Shown: positions 19,442 to 27,643 of the stretch, in pieces | Position numbering within the stretch: position 1 is the stretch's first letter | Layout of the letters: each line of letters starts with the position of its first letter | Origin: Sulfurovum sp. TSL6 | GTDB lineage: Bacteria; Campylobacterota; Campylobacteria; Campylobacterales; Sulfurovaceae | NCBI RefSeq assembly: GCF_019972115.1 | Contig: NZ_BPFJ01000001.1 | Span: 496,001-560,000, forward strand | DNA: 64,000 nucleotides | Direction: 5' to 3' | Position numbers and translations under genes: made by a program | The notes under the pieces: generated by a model | Seen by the model: only the letters and a program-made list of their open reading frames with translations | What the model was told of the DNA's origin: nothing | Databases searched by the model: none

Positions 19442-20833
19442 TTATTTTTTAGTGACAAATTTAGGATCTGCACATCCAGCAGGCCCGTAAGGACAAACAT
19501 ACTCTGGCTGTTTAGTTTCAACTGTCCAACTATTTGCTTTAAGTAACTCTTCTTTACTTACTTTTGAATTTACTACCTCTACATCAAAGATATAATCAAC
19601 GGCTTTGTTAGGATCCCAGACTTTCCCATCTATGAATTTGTTGTATTCATCTACGCCATCTTTTTTCCATGCACTTGGTGGTAATGTATATCCTACTTCT
19701 TTAGCTGCTTCAGCAAACAGGTCAGGTCTATAGACAGATTCGATGACTTCTTTCATATCTATTGCCTTGTCAATTTGTCCCCATCTGTACATCTGTGTCA
19801 TAAACCACATACCATGTGAGTAGAAGGGGTATGATGCATAATAGTTAGCAAATGTATTAAACATAGGGTTAGAACTGTCTACACCTTTGTTATAGAGGAA
19901 TGTACCACTCATGGATTTTCTCAGTACACTTTTTGGTGCTTTTACATAATTCTTTTTTGCCAGATATCCAATCGCTTCTTCTCTATTTTCCCATGATGCA
20001 TCAAGCCACATTTGTGCTTCAATGATCGCTTTCATCACTGCTTTGGTTGTCTCAGGATTCTTTTTGATAAAATCAGCTCTGGCCTGAAGTACTTTTTCAG
20101 GGTTGTTGTTCCAAATATCATAGTTTGTCACCAGTGCTGAACCTTTACCTTTAAGAACGATTCTTGAGTTCCATGGTTCACCCACACAATATCCCTCGAT
20201 GTTACCTGCGATCAGGTTTGAAGGCATAGTCGGTGGGGGAAATGGTTTGATCGTACAGTCTGTATCAGGAACGATCCCCGATGCAGCCATCCAGTACCGC
20301 AACTCATAGTTATGCGTAGAGACTGGGTGAACCATACCAAAGCTTAGTGGTTTATAGCTGTCACCTTCTGCTTTATGTTTAGCATCAATGTATTTTTTTA
20401 AACTTGCTGCAGAAACAGGTCTTTCTGTTTTATCCAAACCATACTTTTCCATCTCTTTGATAATTTTGTTACCATAGGTGATAGCATTTCCATTAAAATC
20501 TAACGACAAAAGTGCCTGAAGGTGTGCATTACCATTGATACCTATCGTCGCTGCAATAGGCATACCTGCTAGAGCGTGTGAGAAATCATACTCTCCAGAG
20601 ATCACTTTTTGTTGGATCCCTGGCCATCCTCCACCTTCTTTTGCTACATGCACATTTAATCCATATTTTTTAAAGAAACCTTTTTCTTTCGCTACTACGA
20701 TCGGTGCACAATCTGTCAATGCGATAAATCCAATCTTAAGGTCCGTTTTTTCCAATGCTGCCATCGAATAAGTCGTTGCGATACTTAGACCAAGTCCAAG
20801 ATTTATGACTTTTTTCATAATACTTTTTGCCAT
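19442..20833 (-). CDS. nrtA: Nitrate ABC transporter substrate-binding protein
   Basis: Periplasmic protein of 463 aa with an N-terminal signal sequence (basic start, hydrophobic to about residue 25). The NrtA/CmpA family wording is plain: KIGFIALTDCAPIVVAKEKGFF, GGGWPGIQQKVISGEYDFSHAL, EGYCVGEPWN. It has no lipobox, so it is either soluble or membrane-held by an uncleaved helix. It is the first gene of the nrtABD unit. A 23-bp palindrome lies upstream near the likely -35 region. The strong hairpins after its stop may raise its mRNA level over the permease gene (inference). Confidence 0.92.
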   Translation of the reverse strand: MAKSIMKKVINLGLGLSIATTYSMAALEKTDLKIGFIALTDCAPIVVAKEKGFFKKYGLNVHVAKEGGGWPGIQQKVISGEYDFSHALAGMPIAATIGINGNAHLQALLSLDFNGNAITYGNKIIKEMEKYGLDKTERPVSAASLKKYIDAKHKAEGDSYKPLSFGMVHPVSTHNYELRYWMAASGIVPDTDCTIKPFPPPTMPSNLIAGNIEGYCVGEPWNSRIVLKGKGSALVTNYDIWNNNPEKVLQARADFIKKNPETTKAVMKAIIEAQMWLDASWENREEAIGYLAKKNYVKAPKSVLRKSMSGTFLYNKGVDSSNPMFNTFANYYASYPFYSHGMWFMTQMYRWGQIDKAIDMKEVIESVYRPDLFAEAAKEVGYTLPPSAWKKDGVDEYNKFIDGKVWDPNKAVDYIFDVEVVNSKVSKEELLKANSWTVETKQPEYVCPYGPAGCADPKFVTKK

Positions 20834-20897
20834 TTAATTCCCTTTTTTTATGTTTGTGATGCAAGTATAACAACAATAGAGTATTATATAAACATAC

Positions 20898-20920
20898 TAT
20901 TGATTAAATTTTAATCAATA
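20898..20920. promoter_or_regulatory. 23-bp palindrome upstream of nrtA
   Basis: The arms TATTGATTAAA and TTTAATCAATA are perfect around a single central T (20909). A TATAAT lies on the minus strand at 20888-20883, so the palindrome is centred at about -33 of the nrtA promoter. The half-site TTGAT resembles CRP/FNR sites, but the spacing (nine nt between TTGAT and ATCAA) is too wide for that family. Confidence 0.55.
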
Positions 20921-20977
20921 ATGGATCAGGATAAATCTTGCAGTAATTCTGTAGATATTGAGGAGTCAATGTGAATT

Positions 20978-20986
20978 TGCTATAAT
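20978..20986 (+). promoter_or_regulatory. Extended -10 promoter, probable leaderless start of fetB-like gene
   Basis: TGCTATAAT with TATAAT at 20981-20986 stands five nt before the ATG at 20992. No ribosome site is present. Transcription is predicted to start at the start codon or within a base or two of it. Confidence 0.55.
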
Positions 20987-20991
20987 AAAAT

Positions 20992-21699
20992 ATGAATACA
21001 TCCATATATAATATCTCACTTTTAAACCTTTTGTGGGTGATGGTCCCCGTTGCTATAGTGATCGTGATCTATATACGCTGGACGCAAGACAAGATGACAC
21101 TTTTTTATGCACTGTTCAGGATGTTGATACAATTGATACTCATAGGATATGTGCTAACATATATCTTTAATGTCGATTCTCCTTATCTTGTACTGTTAAT
21201 ACTTTCTGTGATGCTCATTGCTGCAAGTATCATTGCTATGCGGCCTGTTGAAAAACGACTCAATGCATTCTATCTTTATGCTTTTATCGCTATTTTTATC
21301 GGTAGTGTGTTTACCTTGTTGATGGTCGTGTTCGGTGTACTCAGTCTTGAACCCTGGTATGAACCCAGATATCTTATTCCGCTTGCAGGTATGATCTTTG
21401 CCAATGCGATGAACGCAGTAAGTATCGCTGCTGAAAGATTGGAAAGTGAGATCGACAGTGGGAATACGTACATCAATGCCAGAGTCATATCATATAAAGC
21501 AGCTCTTATCCCCAGGATCAATATACTTTTTGCCGTGGGCCTTGTCTCTTTACCTGGAATGATGACCGGTCAGATACTTTCAGGGGTTGACCCTTTGATC
21601 GCCGTACGGTATCAGATCATGGTCATGTTGATGATCCTGGGTTCTGCGGGTATATCGGTTGCGATCTATTTGATGTTTTTAAAAAAACGATACGCTTAA
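20992..21699 (+). CDS. fetB: FetB/YbbM-family (UPF0014) ABC permease
   Basis: Membrane protein of 235 aa with about six to seven helices and the conserved core RYLIPLAGMIFANAMNAVSIAAERL and LVSLPGMMTGQIL GVDP-type loop of the UPF0014 family. In E. coli, FetA (ATPase) and FetB form an iron exporter. No FetA-like ATPase is next to it here, so the ATPase must be elsewhere or the protein works differently. It ends in a four-bp convergent overlap with the deacylase gene. It is divergent from nrtA. Confidence 0.82.
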   Translation: MNTSIYNISLLNLLWVMVPVAIVIVIYIRWTQDKMTLFYALFRMLIQLILIGYVLTYIFNVDSPYLVLLILSVMLIAASIIAMRPVEKRLNAFYLYAFIAIFIGSVFTLLMVVFGVLSLEPWYEPRYLIPLAGMIFANAMNAVSIAAERLESEIDSGNTYINARVISYKAALIPRINILFAVGLVSLPGMMTGQILSGVDPLIAVRYQIMVMLMILGSAGISVAIYLMFLKKRYA

Positions 21700-22727
21700 T
21701 GTAAGAGTAGATCTCTATAGTCTTCGAGTAGATAACAGAGGCAATCTTGTATGATGATTCTTTTATCCAGAGTGATCATCGCCGGTATGAGAGGTTTTTT
21801 AAGAGAGATGGCCCCGTTATTATTGGATATCAATGCATCCGTTAAATCCGTACCATCTTCTGCGGTTGCAATGAGAGGTTTCTCCAGGGTGGTATGTGCA
21901 AAGACTTCAGAGATGTTGAGTTGCGTGAAGTTATGACGGTCAAAGTTCTCTACCAGCGTAAGATCAAAACTTCCTTCCTCATCCTCAAATCCGAAATTCA
22001 CCCCTTTGGCTATTTTAAGCACGGCACTGTTTTGTACCAACTGCAGGTCATGAGCGGGAAGTGCTTTATCGGGAAAATGGTCCATATGCATCAGATCATC
22101 CAACAGCGCTACGGCTTTGTCTATACCCAGCTGATTACCAGGTGTAGAACACTCGAGTGTAATAGCAGGACAGATATCATCAAAGGCCATTGTTGAAACC
22201 CCTTTTGGTGTATGAAACACCATGGCAATATGGTGAAAGAAACTGCTTAAGTACTTGTTTTTCTCATTGACTACAGAAATACAGCCGTAAGGTGGATTTT
22301 TTCCTGTATTATTGTGCAGATCAAGGGCTGCGAAGAGTTCATCTTCTGTGATCTTCTGCATCACTTGTGCAATAAGTTTTGATGTAGGTGCACCTGGTTC
22401 CGGTGTGCCCGGCCATGCACGGTTAAAGTCCAGTTCATGGTCAAGTCTTCGAAGACCTTGTGACGCGGCTTCGACATTTCCCACAAAAAGCCAGATCGAT
22501 CTTGGAAGTGCAAATCCCTGTGTATCTTTGTACTTTTTGAGTATCTCCTGCATGATCATCAGTCCACTGAACTCATTTCCATGAAGCAGTATAGATATGA
22601 ACAGTGCAGGACCTTTATCACCTTTAAGATGTACAAGTGTCGGTCGATCAAACACCTTTTTGATATCTCGATAGGAGATATCCAAAAATGCATCGGGTAG
22701 TTCATTCACAATGTCCAAATGGTTCAT
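21696..22727 (-). CDS. Succinylglutamate desuccinylase/aspartoacylase-family (M14) hydrolase
   Basis: Zinc hydrolase-like protein of 343 aa. LLHGNEFSG gives zinc ligands His49 and Glu52, RRLDHELDFNRAWPG is the substrate-binding motif, and LDLHNNTG gives the third ligand His138. These enzymes remove N-acyl groups from amino acids such as N-acetylaspartate or succinylglutamate. The ATG directly abuts the stop of the GCS2-type ligase gene, so the pair is cotranscribed and probably acts on the same amino-acid conjugate. Substrate unknown. Confidence 0.87.
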   Translation of the reverse strand: MNHLDIVNELPDAFLDISYRDIKKVFDRPTLVHLKGDKGPALFISILLHGNEFSGLMIMQEILKKYKDTQGFALPRSIWLFVGNVEAASQGLRRLDHELDFNRAWPGTPEPGAPTSKLIAQVMQKITEDELFAALDLHNNTGKNPPYGCISVVNEKNKYLSSFFHHIAMVFHTPKGVSTMAFDDICPAITLECSTPGNQLGIDKAVALLDDLMHMDHFPDKALPAHDLQLVQNSAVLKIAKGVNFGFEDEEGSFDLTLVENFDRHNFTQLNISEVFAHTTLEKPLIATAEDGTDLTDALISNNNGAISLKKPLIPAMITLDKRIIIQDCLCYLLEDYRDLLLH

Positions 22728-24149
22728 CTATAGACTCCACTCATGTACAGGGATATTTTGCACAGAATTTTTCATATAATCCTCCATAAGTTTTGGTATG
22801 CTGTTAAATCTTTTAAAGTGTGCTAGCTGCCATGAAGCACCATTTTGTCCGCTCAAAGTTCTCTGTTTTATGATATTCAGATAGGTATCGACGTTCTCTA
22901 TGCCTAAAGCATCAAGCCCCATTGTAGTGATCGCCAGTCCCTCATTTAATATCCACTCTTTTAAAGAGACTTTCTGAGCATTTTCAGGTTCATGAAATAG
23001 CGTTTGTAATCCGTATTTTGCTACAGTGTAGAAATCATTTTTGAGTGTTTCAAAAGGTATTTTTTGAAGGTTGATCTTTGACTTAACCAAGCCATGGATG
23101 AGACCAGTAAAAAACCATAGATTTGCTTCTGTATCTATCAGTGTGGGGCCAGAAGGGAGTACACGCAGTTCAAGTCTGAGTGTATGTTTACCATCCTTGT
23201 CCTTCCCTAAAATAGGACGGATCCATCTCCATATCGTACCGTTGTGAAGATTGAAATGGTGCAGGTCACTTTCAGGTTGGTTCTTTACATCGGCAAAAAT
23301 AATTTTAAACATTTTATTTTGTTCAAACAGGTCCAGCCAAGAGTTTATGTAACCATGTGCAAAATGGACTCTTCTCTCTTCACCATGTTCTCTTCGCTCT
23401 TTGTCTCTTGTATCGACAGATTGTTCAAAGATAGTGATACGAGATTCATGCCAGGCCCTTTTCCCCAGTACCAAAGGAGAATTCGCTCCAAATCCAACCA
23501 GTATCACAGAGGCAAGCAGTGCAGCATGATAATATTCGACTGATTGCTCAAAAGGAACCTGTAAGTGGATCTGCAGAGAGGTCCCGAGTGCTTCGAACAT
23601 CACATCATCTTTCTGTAAAGAGACTTCATCCTCTCCATGAAAGAGAACCTTGACACTTTCATGTCTTAACTCTTTCATACGCTGGGACACCAGTGTATAG
23701 CGATGCATATCAGACTGGTAGAGTTCTTTGTTGAAATGCTCAAGTTTTAGACTGGGGAGTACCCCAAAAAGTCCGATTTTCGCATCGAACTTTTTGGCAG
23801 AGTGTTGGGCTTGTTTCAAAAGTGAGAGAAGATCACTGTTCAATGCTTCAGGTGCTTCAGCATCAAGCTTAAAAACATGTCCATTGATCTCCATGTCATA
23901 CTTTGCAAGCTCATTGGTGAAAAGAGGGGAATCTATATCTTCAAGTATTTTTTTATTGATCGGATTGGGTTGATTGTCATTGGTGAGTATGCATATTTCA
24001 AGTTCATACCCTATGCGGTACGCATTTGAAAAAACTTCGCAGCCTTTTTCAAAGAGTTTTTTTACATATGCAAACTCAGCATCCAGTGCTTTTTGAAAGG
24101 CTATAAAATCTTTCTCCGTAAATTCTCTTTCGCTTATCTCACTACCCAT
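22728..24149 (-). CDS. Glutamate-cysteine ligase-like (GCS2 superfamily) enzyme
   Basis: Protein of 473 aa with YRIGYELEICIL near residue 45 and YDMEINGHVFKLD near 85 (acidic Mg2+/ATP-binding motifs of the GCS2 fold), HLQVPFEQ and LELRVLPSGPT. The family joins glutamate-type carboxylates to amines using ATP. No glutathione synthetase gene is nearby and most Campylobacterota are not known to make glutathione, so the product may be another gamma-glutamyl compound (inference). It is the first gene of a two-gene operon with an M14-type deacylase. Confidence 0.8.
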   Translation of the reverse strand: MGSEISEREFTEKDFIAFQKALDAEFAYVKKLFEKGCEVFSNAYRIGYELEICILTNDNQPNPINKKILEDIDSPLFTNELAKYDMEINGHVFKLDAEAPEALNSDLLSLLKQAQHSAKKFDAKIGLFGVLPSLKLEHFNKELYQSDMHRYTLVSQRMKELRHESVKVLFHGEDEVSLQKDDVMFEALGTSLQIHLQVPFEQSVEYYHAALLASVILVGFGANSPLVLGKRAWHESRITIFEQSVDTRDKERREHGEERRVHFAHGYINSWLDLFEQNKMFKIIFADVKNQPESDLHHFNLHNGTIWRWIRPILGKDKDGKHTLRLELRVLPSGPTLIDTEANLWFFTGLIHGLVKSKINLQKIPFETLKNDFYTVAKYGLQTLFHEPENAQKVSLKEWILNEGLAITTMGLDALGIENVDTYLNIIKQRTLSGQNGASWQLAHFKRFNSIPKLMEDYMKNSVQNIPVHEWSL

Positions 24150-24575
24150 CGGAAACCTTGTGGTGGATTAACTACTATAAGTATAACAGAAACAATTCGA
24201 ATGGAGTAGGGAAGGATGAAAAATACTTTTCTCTTTCATTCTTTTTCCGACACTTGAAAATGAAAACTTCAATAAATAGTAAGCAGCTGTGACTACAAAA
24301 AAATAACATACAATCGATATGATACACAGAGTGAATATTTATTAATATAAAATAAATTTAATTTGTAGTAACTTTACTAATATTCTTGAATATTTATAAA
24401 TATTAAATATGATATATCTCCCGTATATAGGGGAATATATAAGAGTTATACAAAAGTTACTACAAATGCTTGACATATGTAGTAACTTTTGTGTACAATA
24501 GATGTATAAGGTTTAGATATTCCAGTTTGGAAAACGCTCTAAGAAGAAAAAGTTTGATGGAGATCGGAGGAAAAG
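24150..24575. promoter_or_regulatory. 426-bp intergenic region with three-copy GTAGTAAC operator array
   Basis: No gene seen. ATTTGTAGTAACTTT (24361-24375) is perfectly inverted at 24453-24467. The latter copy is also inverted, as a perfect 15-bp pair, against 24478-24492 (24450-24464 with 24478-24492). The three copies share the core GTAGTAACTTT. The last two flank and enter the promoter of the downstream EAL gene. A separate palindrome AATATTC-TT-GAATATT lies between copies one and two. Confidence 0.8.
24470..24499 (+). promoter_or_regulatory. Strong promoter embedded in the GTAGTAAC repeats
   Basis: TTGACA (24470-24475), an 18-bp spacer and TACAAT (24494-24499). One repeat copy ends three to six bp upstream of the -35 element and another fills the spacer. 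A protein bound there would block RNA polymerase, so repression, possibly autorepression, is the natural reading. Confidence 0.7.
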
Positions 24576-26135
24576 ATGCCAATCAGAACTATCACTGACA
24601 AGCACTATAAAGGTGTCAGTGAACTCTATCGTAAATCCGATGGTCAGGTTACAGGTTACTACGTGACCTATAGAGATACTGATGGCAAACCGATCAAGAA
24701 AAGAGTAGAGGCTCAGACCAGAGATGAAGCTTTACAGAAACTGATGGAAATTAAACATCAAGTGGACTTAGACAAAAAAGGAAAGAATATGGGTGCAACT
24801 CTTCCTCAACCAGAACATAAAATATTGGCCAATGAAAATAATAAAAAGCCATTGTCTCTTAAATCATCAAGAAAAACAATGCAGGATCACCAAAAAATGA
24901 TCTCTACCTACAATGATGTGGCTATCGTTTCACTGATAGACATCGTTGCATTCGATGATATTAATATCCTCTACGGCTATGAAACAGGTACACGGATTGT
25001 CACTGAAATGCAAACGATGCTAGAAGATACGCTGCAAGAGATGGACACTCAAGGTGTATTTAGAAAACACGGTGTTGAAGTATTTTCTTATGAAATGTAT
25101 CATGTCTATGCAGATAAACTCTGTTTATTCATAAAACATGACTTGAATCATCGTCTGCTTGAATTTGTTGTAAAAGCGTTATCACAACGCATTGCAAATC
25201 ATAAGTTCTTTATGGCTGATGACAGCCATATTCATTTGAATGCGACGTTTGGTGCCACCAAAGCAGATAGTTCTGTGAGTTTACTCTATGCGGAAAAAGC
25301 ATTGCAGGAAGCAAAAAAATCACGCAAGAACTATGTTTTTTATGACACGTATTCGATCAATAAGAATGAACATATCGTCAATAAAGTCTATGAGACATTG
25401 CTTAATAATATTAAACAAGAGACCGTCACCCCATACTTTCAGGGGATCTTTGATGCGGATAATGATACCCTGCCAAACAAGTTTGAAAGCCTCATGAGAC
25501 TGATGGACAGTGAAGGGCATGTATTATCCCCAGCGGCATTTATGGAAAAATCAAAAGAGTACCGTTTATATACACAGTTGATGTCTCAAATGATAGAAAA
25601 AGTGTTTGATGTTATGGATAAACACGATGTTGCTATAACCTTGAACCTTTCGTATCTGGATATCAATAACGCTGAACTTTGTCATACTTTGATGCGTCAA
25701 ATTAAACAAAGGAAGATTGGGAATCGTTTAACGGTTGAGATCGTGGAGAGTGAGCAGATAGAAGATATTGAACAGGTCAATGAATTTATATTTTCACTTA
25801 AAAAACAAGGGGTACTGATCGCGATAGATGATTTTGGCAGCGGATTTTCCAATTTTGACAATATCGTCAATCTTGATATCGACTATGTCAAACTTGATGG
25901 TTCGCTGGTCTCGAAAATAGATGATGAAAAATACAGGATCATCCTGGAGAATATGGTGAAGATATGCCATGACCTTGGGATCCAAACCATTGCTGAATAT
26001 ATCAGTGATGAGAGAATTATGAGTCTGGCAAAAAGTATCGGTGTAGACTATCTTCAAGGGTATCATTTGCATAAGCCGGAGCATTGGGACCGTGTTAGCG
26101 CAACATTTGGCCCGAAAGGGGGCAACATTGTATAA
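24576..26135 (+). CDS. EAL protein with integrase arm-like N-terminus and degenerate GGDEF
   Basis: Protein of 519 aa. Residues about 10-70 (GVSELYRKSDG, YYVTYRDTDGKPIKKRVEA, then a DEALQKLMEIK helix) resemble the arm-type DNA-binding domain at the N-terminus of tyrosine recombinases; no recombinase domain follows. Residues about 110-275 are a GGDEF-like fold with YADKLCLF in place of the GGDEF signature, so cyclase activity is unlikely. Residues about 285-510 are an EAL domain with FESLMRL, NLSYLDI, VEIVES, IDDFGSGFS, VKLDGS, AEYI and LQGYHLHKP, so phosphodiesterase activity is plausible. Start has GGAGG. It could be a c-di-GMP-dependent DNA-binding protein (inference). Confidence 0.8.
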   Translation: MPIRTITDKHYKGVSELYRKSDGQVTGYYVTYRDTDGKPIKKRVEAQTRDEALQKLMEIKHQVDLDKKGKNMGATLPQPEHKILANENNKKPLSLKSSRKTMQDHQKMISTYNDVAIVSLIDIVAFDDINILYGYETGTRIVTEMQTMLEDTLQEMDTQGVFRKHGVEVFSYEMYHVYADKLCLFIKHDLNHRLLEFVVKALSQRIANHKFFMADDSHIHLNATFGATKADSSVSLLYAEKALQEAKKSRKNYVFYDTYSINKNEHIVNKVYETLLNNIKQETVTPYFQGIFDADNDTLPNKFESLMRLMDSEGHVLSPAAFMEKSKEYRLYTQLMSQMIEKVFDVMDKHDVAITLNLSYLDINNAELCHTLMRQIKQRKIGNRLTVEIVESEQIEDIEQVNEFIFSLKKQGVLIAIDDFGSGFSNFDNIVNLDIDYVKLDGSLVSKIDDEKYRIILENMVKICHDLGIQTIAEYISDERIMSLAKSIGVDYLQGYHLHKPEHWDRVSATFGPKGGNIV

Positions 26136-26880
26136 CAATAACGATAAACTGGTACAGATCACCGAAAAAACAAAGCGTAGGGCGTTAAAGCATGAGATCA
26201 TCCTACCTTCTACGTATCTTGAGATATTTATGGAAGAGATGAAAAAAATAGATGATCAAGAGCAAGAAAAAAGTATTCACAATGTTGCAGCAGATGAGGA
26301 TGAGATCATAAACACTATGAAGTCGCTGAAACAAATGGAGCAACATTGGTTTGATTCAGGTAGAGACTATGTGACTGAGCTGAAAGTTCTGCGGTCTGCT
26401 ATGGACACTCTGCGTACACAACTCTTTTCAGATGATATTTCGAAGAGTAAAAACCGATTATGGATCTTTAAAGATAAGCTCAATAATAATGAAACATTTA
26501 ATGATCGCGGATTTTTGATCAGTATCAAGATAATCGATTATGACAGGATCAATAGTGAGTATGATACGAATATAGGGAATAGACTCTTAAAACAGGTTAG
26601 TGACTATATGATCGGTTATTTGGACCAGAAGCATTGCCATTATGAGATCGTGCGTTATTCGGATGATAACTTTCTGATTTTTTTGCATGAGTTGAATGAG
26701 AAGGAAGTAGAAGAATATCTACACAATATGCAAAATGAGATGTCAAATTATAGCTTCAAACACCGTAATAGGGTATTTAACCTGACATTTAACGCTGCGC
26801 TTATGCACTATATAGAAAATGAATCCTTTGCATCAGTACTGGGTCAGTTAGACGACAAACTTTTTGAAAATAGGTTGTAA
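26128..26880 (+). CDS. Degenerate GGDEF-domain partner protein
   Basis: Protein of 250 aa. The N-terminal half is rich in charged residues and probably helical (residues about 35-110); the C-terminal half is GGDEF-like (FLISIKIIDYDRINSEYDTNIGNRLL) with RYSDDNFLIF replacing GGDEF, so it is likely non-catalytic. I chose TTG at 26128, which overlaps the upstream stop and has AAAGGGGG five nt before it; a GTG at 26092 is the alternative. The overlap implies coupled translation with the arm-EAL protein, and the two probably form a complex. Confidence 0.72.
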   Translation: MYNNNDKLVQITEKTKRRALKHEIILPSTYLEIFMEEMKKIDDQEQEKSIHNVAADEDEIINTMKSLKQMEQHWFDSGRDYVTELKVLRSAMDTLRTQLFSDDISKSKNRLWIFKDKLNNNETFNDRGFLISIKIIDYDRINSEYDTNIGNRLLKQVSDYMIGYLDQKHCHYEIVRYSDDNFLIFLHELNEKEVEEYLHNMQNEMSNYSFKHRNRVFNLTFNAALMHYIENESFASVLGQLDDKLFENRL

Positions 26881-26899
26881 CCATCTTTGATGGTTACAA
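26875..26899. terminator. Hairpin covering the stop codon of the GGDEF-like gene
   Basis: Perfect 11-bp stem TTGTAACCATC (26875-26885) and GATGGTTACAA (26889-26899) with a three-nt loop. It includes the TAA stop. There is no T tract, so it may be an mRNA 3'-end stabiliser rather than a classic terminator. Confidence 0.5.
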
Positions 26900-27022
26900 T
26901 ATACCATAGAAACATACAAGTAAATAAAAATCACTCCTACTCATTTCCCATATTTTATTCTTTAAATTAGTCTAATGTATTACTTTAATCACTCTTTTTT
27001 ATAGTTTGTATTGATTAATAAT

Positions 27023-27040
27023 TATACAATTTATTGTATA
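27023..27040. promoter_or_regulatory. Palindrome upstream of globin gene
   Basis: TATACAAT (27023-27030) and ATTGTATA (27033-27040) are perfect arms around TT, about 60 bp before the globin ATG in a very AT-rich 221-bp gap. In Campylobacter jejuni the equivalent globin is under NssR (TTAAC-N4-GTTAA); that sequence is not seen here. Confidence 0.35.
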
Positions 27041-27101
27041 TATAATATTCATAATAGTAATATAATAGTATATATTCAAACAATAAAATAAAGGAAAAGC
27101 A

Positions 27102-27530
27102 ATGGTACTCTCAGAAAAAACAGTTGAGATATGTAAAAAAACAGCACCGTTACTAGTAGAATATGGGGAAGCTATTACTACGAGAATGTATGAGATCTTG
27201 TTTATGAATTATCCTGAGACAAGAGCTCTTTTCCCTGAAGCACTTGAAGCGCAGTACAAAAAACTTGCAGGGGCTATCGTTGCATACGCAGCCAATATCG
27301 ATAAGCTTCATGTGTTAAGTCATACGGTAGATGACATTGCAAAAAGGCATGTAACTACAAATGTGAAGCCAGAACACTATCCCATGGTGGGTGCTTCTTT
27401 ACTACAAGCCATTAAAGATGTGCTGGGTGATGTAGCAAGTAAAGATGTCATTGATGCCTGGAAAGAGGCGTATTTCTTCTTGGGAGATATACTCATAGGA
27501 AGAGAAAAAGAGCTCTATGCTGCTAGATAG
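27102..27530 (+). CDS. Single-domain haemoglobin (Cgb/Vgb-like)
   Basis: Globin of 142 aa. LSEKTVEICKKTAPLLVEYGEAITTRMYEILF (helix A/B, positions about 3-34) and AKRHVTTNVKPEHYPMVG (proximal His in the F helix, followed by the KPEHY signature) mark a flavohaemoglobin-like single-domain globin. No reductase domain is present. In Campylobacter this type (Cgb) detoxifies nitric oxide, which fits a nitrate-using organism. Start has AAGGA. Confidence 0.92.
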   Translation: MVLSEKTVEICKKTAPLLVEYGEAITTRMYEILFMNYPETRALFPEALEAQYKKLAGAIVAYAANIDKLHVLSHTVDDIAKRHVTTNVKPEHYPMVGASLLQAIKDVLGDVASKDVIDAWKEAYFFLGDILIGREKELYAAR

Positions 27531-27643
27531 ACTGTCTTTGTCTGTTACGTACCTCAATTGAGCTAATTTTCAACGTATAATGAGTTTTGGCATTTCTAAA
27601 GACCATACCAATGCAGATATATTTGACGATGATATCGATAGAA

